Positions 22,444-32,516 of a stretch of 64,000 bases of DNA are shown here, one piece after another. This DNA is from Danio rerio (Eukaryota; Chordata; Actinopteri; Cypriniformes; Danionidae). The translations under genes were made by a program, and so were the position numbers. The DNA lies in contig NC_133182.1 in the NCBI RefSeq assembly GCF_049306965.1, positions 38,838,501 to 38,902,500 of the forward strand. The letters run 5' to 3'. The notes below the pieces were generated by a model. The model saw nothing but the letters and a program-made list of their open reading frames with translations, was not told where the DNA came from and searched no databases. Numbering within the stretch: the first letter of the stretch is position 1; each line of letters starts with the position of its first letter.

Positions 22444-22808
22444 CATTCATTCTTTTTCTTATCGGCTTAGTCCCTTTATTAATCCGGGGTCACCACAGCG
22501 GAATGAACCGCCAACTTATCCAGCACATGTTTTACACAGTGGATGTCCTTCAAGCCACAAACCATCACTGGGAAACATCCATTTACACTCATTCACACAC
22601 ATACACAACAGACAATTTTAGCTTACCCAATTCACCTGTACCGCATGTCTTTGGACTTGTAGGAGAAACCAGAGCACCCGGAGGAAACCCACACACACGC
22701 TGTGAGAGCATGCAAACTCCTCACAGAAATGCCAACTGACCCAGCCGAAACTCAAACCAGCGACTTCTAGCTGAGGCGAAAGCACTACCCACTGCGCTAC
22801 CGCGTCAC
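22444..22808 (-). repeat. DANA-type SINE, near full length
   Basis: Runs from the tail attcattctttttc, then ggcttagtccctttatta and caccacagcggaatgaacc, to the head ending ctgcgctaccgcgtcacc. Confidence 0.85.
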
Positions 22809-23164
22809 CCACAGTAAAACAATGTTATTTTAATTTTCTTTTTCTCCATCTGATGAATAACACTTTCATTGGCAACCAATCAGAGTCAGTCTATTAGTCT
22901 ACATTTCAAGAGTTCACACTTAGCTGATGATTGATTATAAGCAAGTTTGGCATGCTGTCCCGGGAGAGAGCCCTGAGCTCGAAGGTTCTTGAGCCCTGGG
23001 CTCCCTCCCGTTTGGAGGAAGAGAGGGGAGCCTCGAGCTCAGGTAGATCTCGACAACTCCCCTTTTTATAATAGCTAAAGATTAAGATTGAAGGCTATTA
23101 AAAGATATGCTGCATTATTAGATTACCTGTATTGAAATTTAGATTTAACGATTAACTTGTTGTA

Positions 23165-23336
23165 CATGTTTTTGAAATGTGGGAGGAAACCGGAGAACCC
23201 GGGGAAAACCCACGCAAGCACGGGAAGAACATGCAAACTACACACAGAAACGACCACCGGCCTGTTAAGGAACTAGAACCGGTGACGTTCTTGCTGTGAG
23301 GCGACAGTGCTAGTCACTGAGCCACCGTGCTGCCCT
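23165..23336 (-). repeat. tRNA-SINE 5' fragment
   Basis: The minus strand begins gcacggtggctcagtgac (A box), gtcgcctcacagcaagaa, then a B-box-like ggttctagttcc and gtgtgtagtttgcatgttc. It stops at the gtgggaggaaaccggag block. It differs from the DANA copies in its head. Confidence 0.65.
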
Positions 23337-24031
23337 ATGGAGGGAAAGGTGAAAAGGTAGGGGTGGAAGGGGGGATTCTTCAAATCGAAGATGACTGTAG
23401 TGAGAAAACCCTGGCTCTTTATAGTGGTTAGGAATGGCCTGATTGGTGGATCAAGCATGCTAATGCAGGACCAGCCGTGTTCAATCATAATCACGTGCTC
23501 CTCTCGAAATTAGTTTATGAATAAACTTCACTTCAAGAGTTCACACTTAGCTGATGATTGATTATAAGCAAGTTTGGCATGCTGTCCCGGGAGAGAGCCC
23601 TGAGCTCGAAGGTTCTTGAGCCCTGGGCTCCCTCCCGTTTGGAGGAAGAGAGGGGAGCCTCGAGCTCAGGTAGATCTCGACAACTCCCCAAAATGCTCCG
23701 CTCGGGACAGCAGCCGCGTATTTGAAGAACCCCCCAAAAGGCACAGGAGATTAATGCCATATCCGGCTGCTGAAAAGTAATACAGAAATAGCTTGGAGGA
23801 GCAACAGAGACTGGTGTGGGTGTAAAAATTAACTGAAGGTGCTTATGTATGACTATGTGTGCCCCCGGGTCCTGTTAATTGTAAGGACCAGCGGGAGAGT
23901 GAGTGGGGTAAGTGTAAAGGTTTAAAACATATGTGGTGAGTTTCGTAAAGGTTTAGTATAGTAGTGATGGAAAATGAAGCTGTAAGGTTCTGCGGAGCTG
24001 TAGCTGCAGATGAGAAGCGGTTAACTGATTA

Positions 24032-24990
24032 ACCGCTTTGGCAGTCCAATGGGGAGTGTGTCAGTAATGGCATGGATAATTAGTAGTGTGCGTGAGCTCC
24101 GGTGGAGCGACACTGCTGCAGCAGTGGTGCAGGGGGGATGCAGCTCGGCTGAGCGTCTCTGCGACTGCAGAGGTGCGATGGTAGTCAGTACTAAGGGGAA
24201 GAATACGCTCCTGCAGCAGCGTTTTAACTGCTTTAGCAGTGCTGGGAGTGACAGAAGTGGTATAAGTGTAATGGAAGTGTGCATGAGCTCCAGCAGAGCG
24301 TCACTGCTGCAGCAGTGGTGCAGGGGATGTAAATGATGCTCGGCTGAGCGTCTCTGCTGCTGCAGAGGTGCAATGGAAGTCAGTATTTGTAAGGGAAATA
24401 CGCCTCCGCAGGGACGTTTAACTGCTTTAGCAGTGCTGGAGAGTGTATCAGTATTGGGTTGCTAAATGAAAGTGTATATGCGCTCGCTGAGCGTCACTGC
24501 TGCGGCAGTGATGTGGAGGGGAGTGATGCTCGGCTGAGCGTCTCTGCGACTGCAGAGGTGCGGTGGTAGTCAGTCCTAAGGGGAAGAATACGCTTCTGCA
24601 GCAGCGTTTTAACTGCTTTAGCAGTGCTGGGAGTGACAGAAGTGGTATAAGTGTAATGGAAGTGTGCATGAGCTCCAGCAGAGCGTCACTGCTGCAGCAG
24701 TGGTGCAGGGGATGTAAATGATGCTCGGCTGAGCGTCTCTGCTGCTGCAGAGGTGCAATGGAAGTCAGTATCTGGAAGGTAAATACGCCTCCGCAGAGAC
24801 GTTTAACTGCTTTGGCAGTGCTGGAGAGTGTATCAGTAGTGGATTGCTAAGTGGAAGTGTATATGCGCTTGCTAAGCGTCACTACTGCGGCAGTGATGTA
24901 GAGGGGAGTGATGCTCGGCTGAGCGTCTCTGCGGCTGCAGAGGTGCGGTGAAAGTCAGTTTCTAAAGGGAAGTGCGCTTTGGAGAGCTGA
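24032..24990 (+). repeat. ~194-bp tandem array with palindromic core
   Basis: The word actgcttt(a/g)gcagtgctgg recurs at 24227, 24421, 24612 and 24806, spaced 194, 191 and 194 bp, with a diverged start near 24032. Alternate units match better (gtgacagaagtgg versus gtgtatcagt), giving a ~385-bp higher-order period. Most units carry cactgctgcagcagtg, a perfect 16-bp palindrome, and ggctgagcgtctctgc. Decayed relatives of the unit continue to about 26500. Confidence 0.8.
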
Positions 24991-25419
24991 TTAACAGCGG
25001 TGTAGCAGATAGGAATCAGGCACAGTAGAGCAACTCTGTGGCTGCAGGGGTGCATAGGTATTCAGAGTCTGGTGCATTATATGTGTGAAAGCAATACATG
25101 TTCCCGCTAAGCCTTTACAGCTGTATTATAGCGGGGAGTGTGGTGATGGAAAATAAATTGATACTACAATGCAATGTAATTGAGTGGAGCTGCTGTAAAG
25201 GTGTGATGGTGGTCAGTATGTAAGCAATACGAGTTCCCGCTAAGCCTTTATGGCTATATTGTTGCGGGGAGTGTGGTGATGGAAAATAAATTGATGCTAC
25301 AATGCAATGTAATTAAGCGGAGCTGCTGTAGAGGTGTAATTGTAGTCAGTATGGAAGCAATACGAGTTCCCGCTACGCCTTTACGGCTGTATTATTGCGG
25401 CGGAGTGTGATAATGGTAA

Positions 25420-25452
<33 letters not shown>

Positions 25453-26550
25453 GAAAAGTGTACATGTGAGCTCTTAAAGAACTTCACTGCTGTGGCAGTG
25501 GGAGCTTGGGGCTACCCCTGTGGGAGTCCGAGCTGCGGAGAATGAGTGCAAGTGAAATTGAAAAATTATGAAGAGGAAGAGAAGGGAAGTTTAATAAAAT
25601 AAAAAGGAAAGTTTAGTAAAAATGAGTCCTATGCAACTAAGACAGAAAGTAGGAAGAACAGACAGAGTCGTGCTGCTTGGAAACTAGGTTGAAGTCTGCA
25701 ACCGAGAATCAGCTGGGCTTCTCTGAGGAAATATTGGCTGAGGCAAATTGAGGATTTAGAGGTGTTAGAGGACCAATGACAGAGTTTATATCTGTTGTTG
25801 GAAGACTGTTCAGGCAGGGCGTCACTGCTGCAGCATTGGTGCAGGGGAAAAAATAATCTCAGCAGAGCTTCTCTGCAGTTACAGAAGTGCAATAAAATCA
25901 GTGGTGCAGAGAATTAAGGCTAAACAGCCGTCTCTGCAGTTGCAGCTCAGGCAAAGCTTAACTGTTGCAGCAGTGGTGCAGAGGGAGAATAAGGCTCGGC
26001 AAAGCGTCTCTGCAGTAGCAGAGGTGCAGAGGTACTCAGTATTAGCGCCTCACACGGAAATACTAAGTACTATTAGCAGTGATATTTAGAGATGAAAGTG
26101 ATAAAAGGGCTCAGCTAGAGCGTCACTGCAGTTGCAGTGATGTTAATGGGGTGTATAGTTAAGTGGAGCACCTAAACAGTCGATATTAGTAAGTTTTGAG
26201 TGCTCCCGCAGGGACGTTAAATACTGCCTTTAGTGATATGTAAAGATGAAGGTGAATAAGGCATATGCTAGAGGTTCACTGCGGTAGCAGTGGTGCTTTG
26301 GGTGTGCAACTCTGCGGAGCATTTCTGCGGCTGCAGTGGTGTAGTGGGCCAGTATGGAGACAACTTGTGCTCCCGCAGAAGCATTTACTGCTGTATTAGT
26401 GCGGGGAGTGCAACGATAGTGGTATTTAGAAAATTTGTAAGTGTATGCAAGCTCATTTAGAACGTTCCTGTTGCAGCAACTGAAACTCAAGACAACCCCT
26501 GAATTGGTCGGAGCTGTGGTGAATGAAAGTGAATAGAAGTATAGGATAGT
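24991..26550 (+). repeat. Degenerate continuation of the tandem array
   Basis: Looser repeats with gttcccgctaagccttta and atgcaatgtaatt(g/a)ag at 25090-25400, and cactgc-tgcagcagtggtgc words at 25490, 25830 and 25960-26330. A long T tract lies at 25423-25452. No gene. Confidence 0.55.
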
Positions 26551-26765
26551 TTAAATTTGGAGAGAAAAAGTTAAAGCTAGAAAAACAGGGAAGGGTAGTG
26601 AAGGAGCTCCTATGTTAAATAGGAAGGGAAATAGGAAGGAAATGACAGAGTCATACTTCATACCCAATAATGCATGATGGTGGAAGTTGGCTGGAGATGA
26701 TCGGCTGGGCTTCCCCGAGGTGTTATTGCTCTTCTGTGGTGTAAAAATGCTAAGAGGTTTAGAAC

Positions 26766-26892
26766 CAGGGCCGGAGTGGGACACCTTTTCAGCTCTGGAG
26801 TTTCAAGCCTCAGACCAGCCCACCTCAGTTCACGACTGACTATATTAAAATAAGTAAATAAATATTTCCAAATCAGTTTCTAATGGCACTAT

Positions 26893-26928
<36 letters not shown>

Positions 26929-27084
26929 GAATAAAAAGGCTGTGGTCAAGTAAATGAATTAAAAAAGTGTCACTGCTGAGAGCAACAGATTCTGGAGCTA
27001 GGGACACCGGCCCTCGCGGCCAAAAAAAACGGACCGGCCCACCGGGAATTCTCCCGGTCCTCCCGATTAGTCAATCCGGGCCTG
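26766..27084. mobile_element. hAT MITE with perfect 8-bp target duplication
   Basis: Begins CAGGGCCGGAGTGGG and ends CAATCCGGGCCTG. Flanked by TTTAGAAC on both sides (26758-26765 and 27085-27092), exactly as expected for hAT. Internal poly(T). It is nested in the 22.9-29.2 kb block, so it is younger than that block's interior. Confidence 0.85.
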
Positions 27085-27092
27085 TTTAGAAC

Positions 27093-27926
27093 AGGTGTGT
27101 GGGGGAACGGATATCATCCTGCATCCCTTCATCCTGCGAAGATAGATCAGATATGGTTAGGTGTATCGTTGGATTGAAATGTCATACTTAGTTCAGAAGA
27201 CTTAAATTAAAAAGGCTAGTGTGAATATGGCATCGAGGGTGTGGGCTATGTGAGTGGAAAAGTGTCATTTGCAAAGAGTGTAAATGTATTTAGAAATGGA
27301 TGTGGAGTGTAATAGGTTGGATGAGGGTCAGCTTCTGCAACCAGCTGACATGATCTCTGAAATGAGAAAAACAAGAGAGAATCAGAAATGACATTACAAC
27401 ATGGTACATGTATGGCAAACACAATGAATTATTTTAGCTGATAACCATGCGGGGCGTCTTAATAAGAGCATGGGCAACTAAGTGTGGAAGTGCCTTTGTT
27501 AATGCATGGTACGAAGCCTCATTGTCGCAACGAGCAAAGATAGTAGAGGTAGGCATTTGTCCCTCCTAAGGATAGCATATTAATTGGGAAATCTGCTCGG
27601 CTAGTGGTCCTGATGTACCTCTTGAAGACAGGGTAGGTGGAATTATAGTGGAGTTTAAACCCCTTGGTTTGTATCTAATGCAGAGTCAATTGATGAAACA
27701 TCAGACATGTCAGAAATGTCCTCCTCTCATTCGTGGAAGTCAAAGCGGGAAGTTTGTTTCTTTGCTGTTTTCACATCTAACCAACTTGCCATTATAAGCT
27801 TATGGCTTATAAGTGTATGGACATGAGTCACTGGGGCATATTACGATTGGACTTCTATGCCTAATGGGTTGAATGTTTTTCAATAGCAGAGTAAACTTTT
27901 TAGAAGTTAAACTGCTATCAGATGTG

Positions 27927-27962
<36 letters not shown>

Positions 27963-28490
27963 TACATTTTATAATTATTTATTTTCTTTATTATTTATTT
28001 ATATATTTATGTATTTATTTATTTATCATCTGCCAACATCAAACCCTGAACTTAAACTAATGTCACCATTTAGTAGTAATTGTGTAAATGTAATGATAAT
28101 CATTCATGAGCTTGTCATGAGAGAGGGTGGGACCATCTCAAATTTTTGAGAGTTCATTGGATGGTGACGCTTCTCCTTTCAGCTATTGGCTCGAAGGAGT
28201 GTCCATCAAAGTTGCAGAAAAAGGCTGGCGGCCATTTTGTTTGCCAGAGAACTAGTGTTATGATTGGAGACGCTACTCTATTGAATGCACCACAGCGACT
28301 AGTTTGGAGGATTAACATGGATGTTTATCAATGTATGCATAAGTTGTGGACTGATGTTTTAAGGATTGGATTGTCTAGAACCTTGATTGAGAGGTGAGTC
28401 ATTCTATTCACGCTAGAATCATCCTTTAAAGATGGATGTTTAATCTTAGTTGTAGTTTGTGAGGCTTCCCCTTAAAAAGTGTCATGTATG
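27093..28490. other. Interior of the split-repeat element, no gene supported
   Basis: Contains a poly(T)/ATTT-rich stretch at 27925-28025 and an open plus frame at 28146-28397 of about 83 codons with no recognised motif. I see no enzyme signature. Confidence 0.4.
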
Positions 28491-28639
28491 TTACCGCTGG
28501 TGCACCCCTAGAAGAGAGTTCAGCTTGGATCGCAGGCATCGAGAGTTTAGGCAAAGCGAGTTTTTACTGTGATCTTGTTGGAGAATTGGGTTGAAGACAC
28601 AGAGATTGCATTGTGTGAGGCAATTGAAGTAGAAGGTTG

Positions 28640-28895
28640 AGAAGTTGTAGCTGGAGAAGTTGTTGTTGTTGGAGAAGTTGTTGTTGGAGAAGTTGTTGTT
28701 GATGTAGCTGGAGAAGTTGTTGTTGTTGTTGTTGGAGAAGTTGTTGTTGTTGTTGTTGGAGAAGTTGATGTAGCTGGAGAAGTTGTTGTTGATGTAGCTG
28801 GAGAAGTTGTTGTTGTTGTTGTTGTTGGAGAAGTTGATGTAGCTGGAGAAGTTGTTGTTGTTGGAGAAGTTGATGTAGCTGGAGAAGTTGATGTA
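28640..28895 (+). repeat. Minisatellite of gttggagaagttg units
   Basis: Irregular tandem copies of ttgttgttggagaagttg and gatgtagctggagaagttg. It is translated on the minus strand as an Asn/Phe/Ser-rich low-complexity run, not a gene. Confidence 0.9.
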
Positions 28896-29028
28896 GCAGT
28901 AGCAGTAGCAGTAGCAGTAGCAGTAGCAGTAGCAGTAGCAGTAGCAGTAGCAGTAGCAGTAGCAGTAGCAGTAGCAGTAGCAGTAGCAGTAGCAGTAGCA
29001 GTAGCAGTAGCAGTAGCAGTAGCAGTAG
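28893..29028 (+). repeat. (GCAGTA)n hexamer repeat
   Basis: About 22 uninterrupted copies of the hexamer, adjoining the 159-bp repeat at 29043. It gives an alternating Cys-Tyr open frame on the minus strand by arithmetic only. Confidence 0.95.
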
Positions 29029-29201
29029 ATGCAGAGCAGTGTATTCTTCAAATCGAAGATGACTGTAGTGAGAAAACCCTGGCTCTTTATAGTGGTTAGG
29101 AATGGCCTGATTGGTGGATCAAGCATGCTAATGCAGGACCAGCCGTGTTCAATCATAATCACGTGCTCCTCTCGAAATTAGTTTATGAATAAACTTCACT
29201 T

Positions 29202-29562
29202 AAAATAGCTTGAAATTTTAAAGTGACAGACAACATAACCTTTCACTCTCCATTGTGGATGCTAATTTAATTATTGTGATCGTAAAAGCTCTTGAAGTGA
29301 ATGCTCATATCACATGTGGAGAATGTTCAAAAGTTCTGTTCCTTCTGGTGTGAATAGAAGTATTATCTTTAAAAGGTTCAAGGTATACACACAAGTGATT
29401 TTTTCCCTACAGTCAGTCTTGTGCAATATTCAGCATAGAACAGGTGTGAATTTCTCTGTCACAGTATGGTGCCTTCACATGCAGATGAGCCAGAATCAGT
29501 AGAGTATTTACTTCATTAATTAAGTATCCTCTCATCCTTCCATGTGTTAAGTTTGATATATA
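29202..29562. other. Spacer, nothing recognised
   Basis: No exon, RNA or element boundary was seen. Confidence 0.4.
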
Positions 29563-30060
29563 TCATATATTAACTGAACTTTTAATGTTGTGGGTGAGTG
29601 CTGTGCATACTAATTAGCATTTTTGCAGAAGTAGATAGATGCGGGTCCAAAGTTAAATTCAGCTCTGCAGAAACTTCCTGTCTGAAGAGAGGTGTTAAAA
29701 CTGAACACAGAACATAGAAAGATGTATACTTTGTTGTTGGGCAGAGAATTTGTAGAAAAAGAGGAAGTATGTCGAAGGTGCGGCCAATGGAGGACTGAAC
29801 AATGACTGACAAGTGACGTTACACCAAAACTCCACCTGTTAAGATCAGTTGTGTTTATATGCTGAAGTCAGGAAATGTATGTTAGTTGCGAACCTCTTGA
29901 ATGTAATTCTTGTATTGCATTGGGGTAACGTAACCCAGAGCTCTGTCATCAAATTATTCATTTGTATCCAATAAATTTTTACGATTTTTGACATTGAAGA
30001 AAAACCTCTCCTGACCTTTTCTTATTGAACACGCATGGAATAGAGAAAGATATTCCAACA
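29563..30060 (+). mobile_element. LTR-like solo repeat, copy 2
   Basis: Inverted partner of 13805-14300, nearly identical along about 495 bp. Reads TGTTGTGGG (29586) to ATATTCCAACA (30060) with AATAAA at about 29970, as a solo LTR would. Family not identified. Fossil, no coding part. Confidence 0.5.
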
Positions 30061-30165
30061 AGTGTATTAACTAAAATAATGTATTCATTCACTTTATTTA
30101 ATTTATTCAATATTCAATTTATTTACCTTTATTTCACTAAATATTAATAAATTCTCTCCCTAAAG

Positions 30166-30345
30166 TAGGAGTGTCCAAAGGTCCAGTGTCTTGCTGAGTT
30201 TATATCCAATTTGCCTCAACACCTGCCAGGATATTTCTAGTATATCGAGTAAGAGCTTGATTAGCTGGTTCAGGTGTGTTTGATTAGGGTTGGAGCTAAA
30301 CTCTTCAGGACACCGGCCCTCCAGGACCGAGTTTGGACACCCCTG
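30166..30345. mobile_element. hAT MITE, 180 bp
   Basis: Ends TAGGAGTGTCCAAA and TTTGGACACCCCTG are inverted repeats. Flanking 8-mers ccctaaag and atctaaag match at 6 of 8. Confidence 0.7.
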
Positions 30346-32151
30346 ATCTAAAGCTTTGGCTTTGCAAATAATAATAATAATAATAATAACTCCTCAAGCG
30401 TGTATTGTCTAGGAGGATACAAGATATTTTTGTCACTTTTTTGTATGAAACTGTATTTGTGGTTTTAGTCAGTTCACATTGTGTTCAATGTATCAGCATT
30501 TCTTGTCATTTACTGTGAGCCCATATTTGTCTACCCCAAATAACTTTTTTCTCTTTTTTTTTGTTATACGCATTTCACCCAGTCAGCATCAATAGACTGT
30601 TCTTGAGTTCTTTTATATGACAACTAGGAAGAGATAGGTGTACTTTTATCCATGTTGCAATTCACACATATGAAAATGTACCATTCAAAGACAAAAGAAA
30701 ACTACACTATATGTGATTTTTGGTGATCTTTACAGCTCAATTATAAATTATTACTCATTCAGTAATTTGGTTATTCATGTAATAATGTGTTTCACTGAAA
30801 TTGTACAGCATATATAGTGAAAGTGCGTGCATTTCTCAAGAAATTGCAGAGTCATTTAATTGATGCAAGCTTTCGTTTTATGTCATAAAAAATAGTGGTA
30901 TTGCAATGTTTACTGAGAACATTACAGTTATTTGTTTTGTAGTATCAGTCAACACTGTGCAGTAACAATTCTTAATACCAGTGAACATAACAGTGCTTTT
31001 AATCCATGACCTACTGATAATAATAAGACATAAGAGCACAGTTTTATTTATGCACCCATGTTACAACTGCAAAAAGATGAACAAAAATCAAAGGAAAGAG
31101 CTTACAACAATCCTGTCACAGAAGCAGTCAATCTGGAGTGTTGCATTTTAGTAGCAAATAATTTTAGAGTTCAGACTATATGCTAATTTTTCTGATTTGT
31201 TGGAAACTGAGAGGTGTCTGATTTTAGGATGTAGCACTTGACTTAAGTAAAACCATGAGATACAAAGATGTGCTAAAAAAGATGCTAAAAAAAAGAATGC
31301 TAGAAAAAAAAAAACAGATGAACTGTGAACTGACATCACAAAATGTCCTCCTTACGGCCTGGCAGCAGTTTGCTCAATCTGAGAAAAAAATTAAAGAAAC
31401 AATGAATATGAGAAAGGACAGACATGGTGTTGTATTAATAAGAGTTATAATCATTTTAAATCCAACTGTAAAGGCAAGATCATGCTGCATTGGCCACTAA
31501 TGCAGAAAATCACCAGAATACAGTAAGACATGTTTTAGACACCCTAAGACCCAACAAACACCAAAACATGTTCAGTTTTTTTTAAAACACAAGAGTGACC
31601 AACAGCAGCAGAAGACGACAGTAACACAGTGGCCCAACAAATCCTGAAAAAAGTGTCTGATTATTGTTGTTGGTTGGCATCTAGTGGTGCAGTCCTAAAG
31701 GGATCGTTCATATTAAAGTGAACATTTTCGTTCATTGTTCATTGTTTTTTGACGTTGTGTTTTTCTATTTCTATTTTTTCTGTTTTGAAAATGTGTTTAA
31801 ATGTGTATGTGCACTTCTATAAATATAAACTTATTATGCAAAAGGACAAAATGCACATAAACTATGATGGAAACAAATTCCAGCATGTGGGTCAAAAAAG
31901 TCACATGATACCAAAAATGAGAGCAATGGGCAGCATTATTAGACATACAAGTCGACCAACTACATTGGAAGCAATTTATTCTAAGAAAAAATTGTGTGGC
32001 TTCTGCTATATTGCAGTAAATTCTTTTTTTTTTTTTTTGATATTTGGCACCAGTTTATCAGGAAGTGATCATGTTTTCTTTTTTGCAAATGTTGTATGCA
32101 ATGTTACAGTTTTGCACTTTAAGTCTAATTTGCTGATTTGGATGTAAACAA
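30346..32151. other. Intergenic, no supported gene
   Basis: AT-rich, with a short (AATA)n run at 30368. Frames at 31148-31500 and 31749-32147 lack any protein resemblance. Confidence 0.45.
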
Positions 32152-32324
32152 AGCTATTGACTTCTATAGTATTTTTTTATTTTTCCTTTTATGGACGGCT
32201 ACCAGTTGACTACCAGTTTCATTCTTCAAAATATCTTCTTTTTTATTCAACAGAAAAAAAAGAGAAAATTTGAGGGTGTGTAAAAGGTTAGTACATTTTG
32301 ATTTTTTGGGTGTACTATCCCTTT
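32152..32324 (+). repeat. Foldback-type MITE, right half
   Basis: Contains aaaatatcttcttttttatt, caacagaaaaaaaag, gagggtgtgtaaaagg and ends gtgtactatccctttag, the right half of the common zebrafish palindromic element. Confidence 0.55.
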
Positions 32325-32500
32325 AGAAAGCGCCAGTCTGCTTCACTAGGATTAGCCTGCAAGACTACCTTGCAGCTTCACCAGAAAGAACATTTAGGTA
32401 CAACTTTTAAATAATCCTTGTAAACAGCCTGGCTAAATAAAACACCCAGGAACTGCATTCAAATTTAAGGTGGTGTTTTCAGCAAGGAAACACAAATGCC

Positions 32501-32506
32501 TTTATT
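32501..32506 (-). terminator. Poly(A) signal of astacin gene C
   Basis: AATAAA on the minus strand only 10 nt past the stop codon, giving an unusually short 3' UTR if used. Confidence 0.5.
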
Positions 32507-32516
32507 GTTTTAAATG

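Larger units (their letters stand above)
22907..29201 (-). mobile_element. Nested element with split direct repeats (Ngaro/PAT-like?)
   Basis: Two repeat pairs, each identical by eye: a 156-bp unit at 22907-23062 and 23534-23689, and a 159-bp unit at 23375-23533 and 29043-29201. The second 159/156 junction is seamless (23533/23534). On the minus strand the order is A1 (29201-29043), a 5.35-kb interior, B1 (23689-23534), A2 (23533-23375), a 312-bp gap holding a SINE fragment, then B2 (23062-22907). Split direct repeats of the form A1-interior-B1A2B2 are characteristic of tyrosine-recombinase retroelements of the Ngaro/PAT type. No reverse transcriptase or recombinase motif is visible, so it looks non-coding or non-autonomous. 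Identity of the repeats suggests a young age. Its interior contains a tandem array, a hAT MITE and simple repeats. An alternative is a tandem pair of another repeat with one copy internally deleted. Confidence 0.45.

Noticed and set aside
28893-29028. CRISPR-like regular repeat
   Set aside because: Uninterrupted hexamer with no spacers in a vertebrate genome: a microsatellite.
28491-29162. 223-codon minus-strand frame with Cys-Tyr and Asn-Phe runs
   Set aside because: Produced by the (GCAGTA)n hexamer and the minisatellite inside the nested element; not a protein-coding gene.
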